DNA of 64,000 nt from Sideroxydans lithotrophicus ES-1 (GTDB lineage: Bacteria > Pseudomonadota > Gammaproteobacteria > Burkholderiales > Gallionellaceae): the NCBI RefSeq assembly GCF_000025705.1, contig NC_013959.1, positions 291,001 to 355,000 of the forward strand. The letters are read 5' to 3'. Made by a program: the position numbers and the translations under genes. The stretch's first letter is position 1; every line of letters begins with the position of its first letter. Under the pieces are notes generated by a model that saw only the letters and a program-made list of their open reading frames with translations, searched no databases and was not told where the DNA came from. Positions 61,999-64,000 of the stretch are shown in pieces.

Positions 61999-63426
61999 CT
62001 ATTCGATGACCTTGAGCGTTTGTCCTGTGGCAGGTTCGCCTTGCGGGTATTGTGCGTTGATGAGGCGCAGGTAACTTTCCGCATTCTTACCCAACGGCGA
62101 GTGTTGTGCCAGCTTGGCGTAAGTGTCGCCCTTTCTGGCAGTGATGAGTTTGATCTCCAGCGGCTTGATCTGTTTGCGCTCGGCTGCGCTCAGTACATGG
62201 AAGCTGCGGATGGTGGTTTTCATCGCAGTCCGTTCTGCGTCGATGGCCGCACTCGTCTTGGCATCGCACTGGACCAGGAAGGCTTTGCGGTCGTAATAGA
62301 TGATGCCGAGCACAGTGTTGTTGGCGCTGCCGATGGCGGCATGCAGTTTTTCTATCTCCAGCGTCTCGACCGGCGTGCCGTTGCCGATGGTGCGGTGCAC
62401 ATACTCCGCCACTGTGCCGGAGGGCTTGTCGTCGATCTTCAGCTGGATGGTGGCATCGCTCTTGGGGCTGAGCGCGATGAGTTGTGTAGGAGTGTTCTTC
62501 ACGCTCCACTCCGGTGGGAAGGTGAGCGCGATGCCGAGGGCGGGGTGCATGAACTTGTTGTTGCGCACCACGCCTTCGTCGACGCTGTCTTCAAAAGCTA
62601 GTCCGTCAGTCTCCTTCAGGAACTCGCTTTTGTTCTCGACGGGGTTGACGACGGTCAGGTGGCTGGCCTCGCCCACTACTTGCTGCAGGCGCGTGTCGTT
62701 ATCGGGGTGAGTGGCGAAGGTGCCGTGATAGTGGCTCGGCTCGCGGCCTTCCTGCCTGGCGACCACTGCGTCGAATGCTTCCTGATTTTTCAGCACGCCG
62801 ATTACGCGGATCATCGCCTGTGGGTCGTAATCGGTGCGCGCCAGGTACTGTGCACCCAGGCGGTCGGCTTCGAGTTCATGTTCGCGTCCATAGCCGGAGA
62901 GCAGGGCACCACCGAACAGGTTGGTCAGATTCTGTCCGATCTGGGTGTTCAGTTCCGGCACGAAGATGGAGGCGAGCGAGATGCCGATATTGGCAGCCTG
63001 GGCTGCGCTCTGCTGGCGCACGCCGTGGCGCGCGGTGACGTGGCCGATCTCGTGCCCGAGTACTGCCGCCAGTTCGGCCTCCGAATTCAGGTAAGCCATG
63101 ATGCCGCGCGTGATGTACACGTAACCGCCAGGCAATGCGAAGGCATTGACCTCCGGCGAATCGAGCACGGTGAAGTGGTAATTCAGGTTCGGCCGGTGGC
63201 TGTGCCTGGCGATATTTTGCCCCACACGGTTGACGTAACTCTGCAGGGCCGGGTTGTCATATACCTTGTATTGCTTGCGCACCTGGGCATCGGCGGAACG
63301 GCCCAGGGCGATCTCCTGTTGTTCCGACATCATCACGAAATCCTGTTGGCCGCTGACCGGGTTGGTCGCGCATCCGCTCGACAGCAGGGCGGCAGTGACG
63401 ATCAGGAATGTGATGAAGGTACGCAT
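61999..63426 (-). CDS. M48-family metalloprotease, lipoprotein
   Basis: 475 residues. Signal peptide with lipobox LLSSGC (Cys19). The zinc site HEIGH (125-129) and the downstream EHELEADRLGA ligand are intact, as in BepA/YfgC-type outer-membrane quality-control peptidases. Instead of TPR repeats, the C-terminal half is a different module, ending in a LysM-like segment (ITARKGDTYAKLAQHSP). BepA itself is therefore not implied. Operon with a GT39 gene. Confidence 0.82.
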   Translation of the reverse strand: MRTFITFLIVTAALLSSGCATNPVSGQQDFVMMSEQQEIALGRSADAQVRKQYKVYDNPALQSYVNRVGQNIARHSHRPNLNYHFTVLDSPEVNAFALPGGYVYITRGIMAYLNSEAELAAVLGHEIGHVTARHGVRQQSAAQAANIGISLASIFVPELNTQIGQNLTNLFGGALLSGYGREHELEADRLGAQYLARTDYDPQAMIRVIGVLKNQEAFDAVVARQEGREPSHYHGTFATHPDNDTRLQQVVGEASHLTVVNPVENKSEFLKETDGLAFEDSVDEGVVRNNKFMHPALGIALTFPPEWSVKNTPTQLIALSPKSDATIQLKIDDKPSGTVAEYVHRTIGNGTPVETLEIEKLHAAIGSANNTVLGIIYYDRKAFLVQCDAKTSAAIDAERTAMKTTIRSFHVLSAAERKQIKPLEIKLITARKGDTYAKLAQHSPLGKNAESYLRLINAQYPQGEPATGQTLKVIE

Positions 63427-63445
63427 GATGTCGATTCTGAAAAGA

Positions 63446-63469
63446 AAAAGGCAGCGAAGGCTGCCTTTT
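63446..63469 (-). terminator. Terminator of rpmE
   Basis: AAAAGGCAGC-GAAG-GCTGCCTTTT; on the minus strand the stem is followed by TTTTTCTTTT. It lies 26 bases after the rpmE stop. Confidence 0.8.
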
Positions 63470-63494
63470 GATCTTTGCACTTAACGAAGTTCAA

Positions 63495-63716
63495 TCAAGC
63501 GGCGGTCTTGGCGCCGGTATTGTACTTGCTGCGGAACTTCTCGATGCGGCCGGCTGTGTCGACGATCTTCTGTGTGCCGGTGTAGAACGGATGGCACTCG
63601 GAACATACTTCGACGTGCAGCTCCGATTTGCTCATGGTGGAGCGGGTGTTGAACTTGTTGCCGCAGCTGCATGTCACTGCGATCTCTTTGTATTCAGGGT
63701 GAATGGCGGCTTTCAT
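63495..63716 (-). CDS. rpmE: 50S ribosomal protein L31
   Basis: 73 residues, the zinc-binding type: cysteines at 16, 18, 38 and 41 (TCSCGN and VCSECHPF). [12 protein letters not shown] opens the protein. The ATG at 63716 gives the standard length; the longer frame to 63809 is spurious. The C-terminal [13 protein letters not shown] tail is basic, typical. Confidence 0.95.
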   Translation of the reverse strand: MKAAIHPEYKEIAVTCSCGNKFNTRSTMSKSELHVEVCSECHPFYTGTQKIVDTAGRIEKFRSKYNTGAKTAA

Positions 63717-63826
63717 TTTGTCTTCCTTGCTAAAGTTGGGCGCGGCTTTGGTACGCGCACGGATACCGTTAAGGGGGCGCATTATCCATAAAAAGAGAGG
63801 GTTGGGCAAATTGTTCTTGGCGGCGG

Positions 63827-64000
63827 CTAGCGCACCTGCCCGCGCTCGATGCAGATGCCGACCTGTTTGCAGTTGCGGATGGCCTGCAACTTGGCCACGC
63901 TGACCTTGACCCAGGGGGCATTGAAGTCCTTGAGGATGATCTGGGCGATGTGCTCGGCCAAGGTCTCGAGCAGGGAAAAATGGCCGTCGCTCAGTACGGT
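63827..64000 (-). CDS. folB: Dihydroneopterin aldolase, C-terminal fragment
   Basis: 57 codons before the stop lie in the window; the gene continues to the right on the minus strand. [14 protein letters not shown] and the [10 protein letters not shown] segment are the C-terminal part of FolB, which converts dihydroneopterin to 6-hydroxymethyl-dihydropterin in folate synthesis. The start is outside the window. Confidence 0.85.
   Translation of the reverse strand, partial: TVLSDGHFSLLETLAEHIAQIILKDFNAPWVKVSVAKLQAIRNCKQVGICIERGQVR

Overview
The window is a chromosomal stretch of a betaproteobacterium. Gene families and order (dusB-fis-purH-purD-tsaC-hemF, surE-pcm-nlpD, a DUF3683 FAD/Fe-S fusion next to a conserved hypothetical, phoB-phoR) and the many c-di-GMP and redox proteins point to the Nitrosomonadales, possibly a Gallionellaceae (Sideroxydans or Gallionella-like) relative. 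That placement is inference from gene content, not a search result. I see no plasmid, prophage, transposase or CRISPR locus. The sequence is mostly dense, high-GC core genome with small AT-richer islets at about 19.35-20.3 kb and 57.4-57.9 kb, and many non-coding dispersed repeats.

Layout. 0-5 kb: end of mltA, a rhodanese, then minus-strand genes (CNB-EAL phosphodiesterase, two small membrane proteins, dsbC, a UbiH/COQ6-type hydroxylase). 5-13 kb, plus strand: dusB-fis, purH, purD, tsaC, hemF, a methyltransferase, a GDCCVxC zinc-ribbon protein and an HD-GYP protein. 13-17.6 kb: a peroxide-defence block in which oxyR (with a methyltransferase behind it) faces rubrerythrin, an Fe-S CCG-domain protein, a DUF3501 protein and dps. 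The 3' end of dps is followed by a curious duplicated unit. 17.9-26.3 kb: nnrS, an unknown two-gene islet, and a minus-strand operon kinase-ridA-kinase-recG-ubiA in which RidA lies between two paralogous Ser/Thr kinase-cNMP-binding fusions.

26.5-34.3 kb: a surface-glycan-like run (GT9, GtrA, GT39, BNR propeller protein, membrane protein, MFS permease), then octaprenyl diphosphate synthase and tRNA-Pro(CGG). 34.5-38.6 kb: a heme-c-sensor GGDEF-EAL protein, probably with a CTG start, and a conserved hypothetical. 38.9-43.1 kb: surE-pcm-nlpD, a radical SAM protein and an OMPLA-type phospholipase. 43.2-52.4 kb: a sodium:solute symporter, phoB-phoR behind a three-repeat Pho box, and on the other strand the DUF3683 FAD/Fe-S fusion with its partner.

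52.5-64 kb: thpR with a pyrimidine-dimer glycosylase, tcdA, tatD (its tail and stop codon come from a MITE-like element), an MDR oxidoreductase, aroC, two small proteins, a 573-bp inverted-repeat element, two convergent GT39 transferases, an M48 protease, rpmE and the 3' end of folB.

Themes. Redox and peroxide stress (OxyR, rubrerythrin, Dps, HemF, NnrS), c-di-GMP turnover (CNB-EAL, HD-GYP, heme-GGDEF-EAL), cyclic-nucleotide-type CNB domains in three proteins, and quinone biosynthesis (UbiA, UbiH-like, IspB-like) recur. The least explained signals are the dps-tail duplication with synonymous-only changes and paired arms, the RidA/dual-kinase arrangement, and the structured repeats that have entered gene ends.
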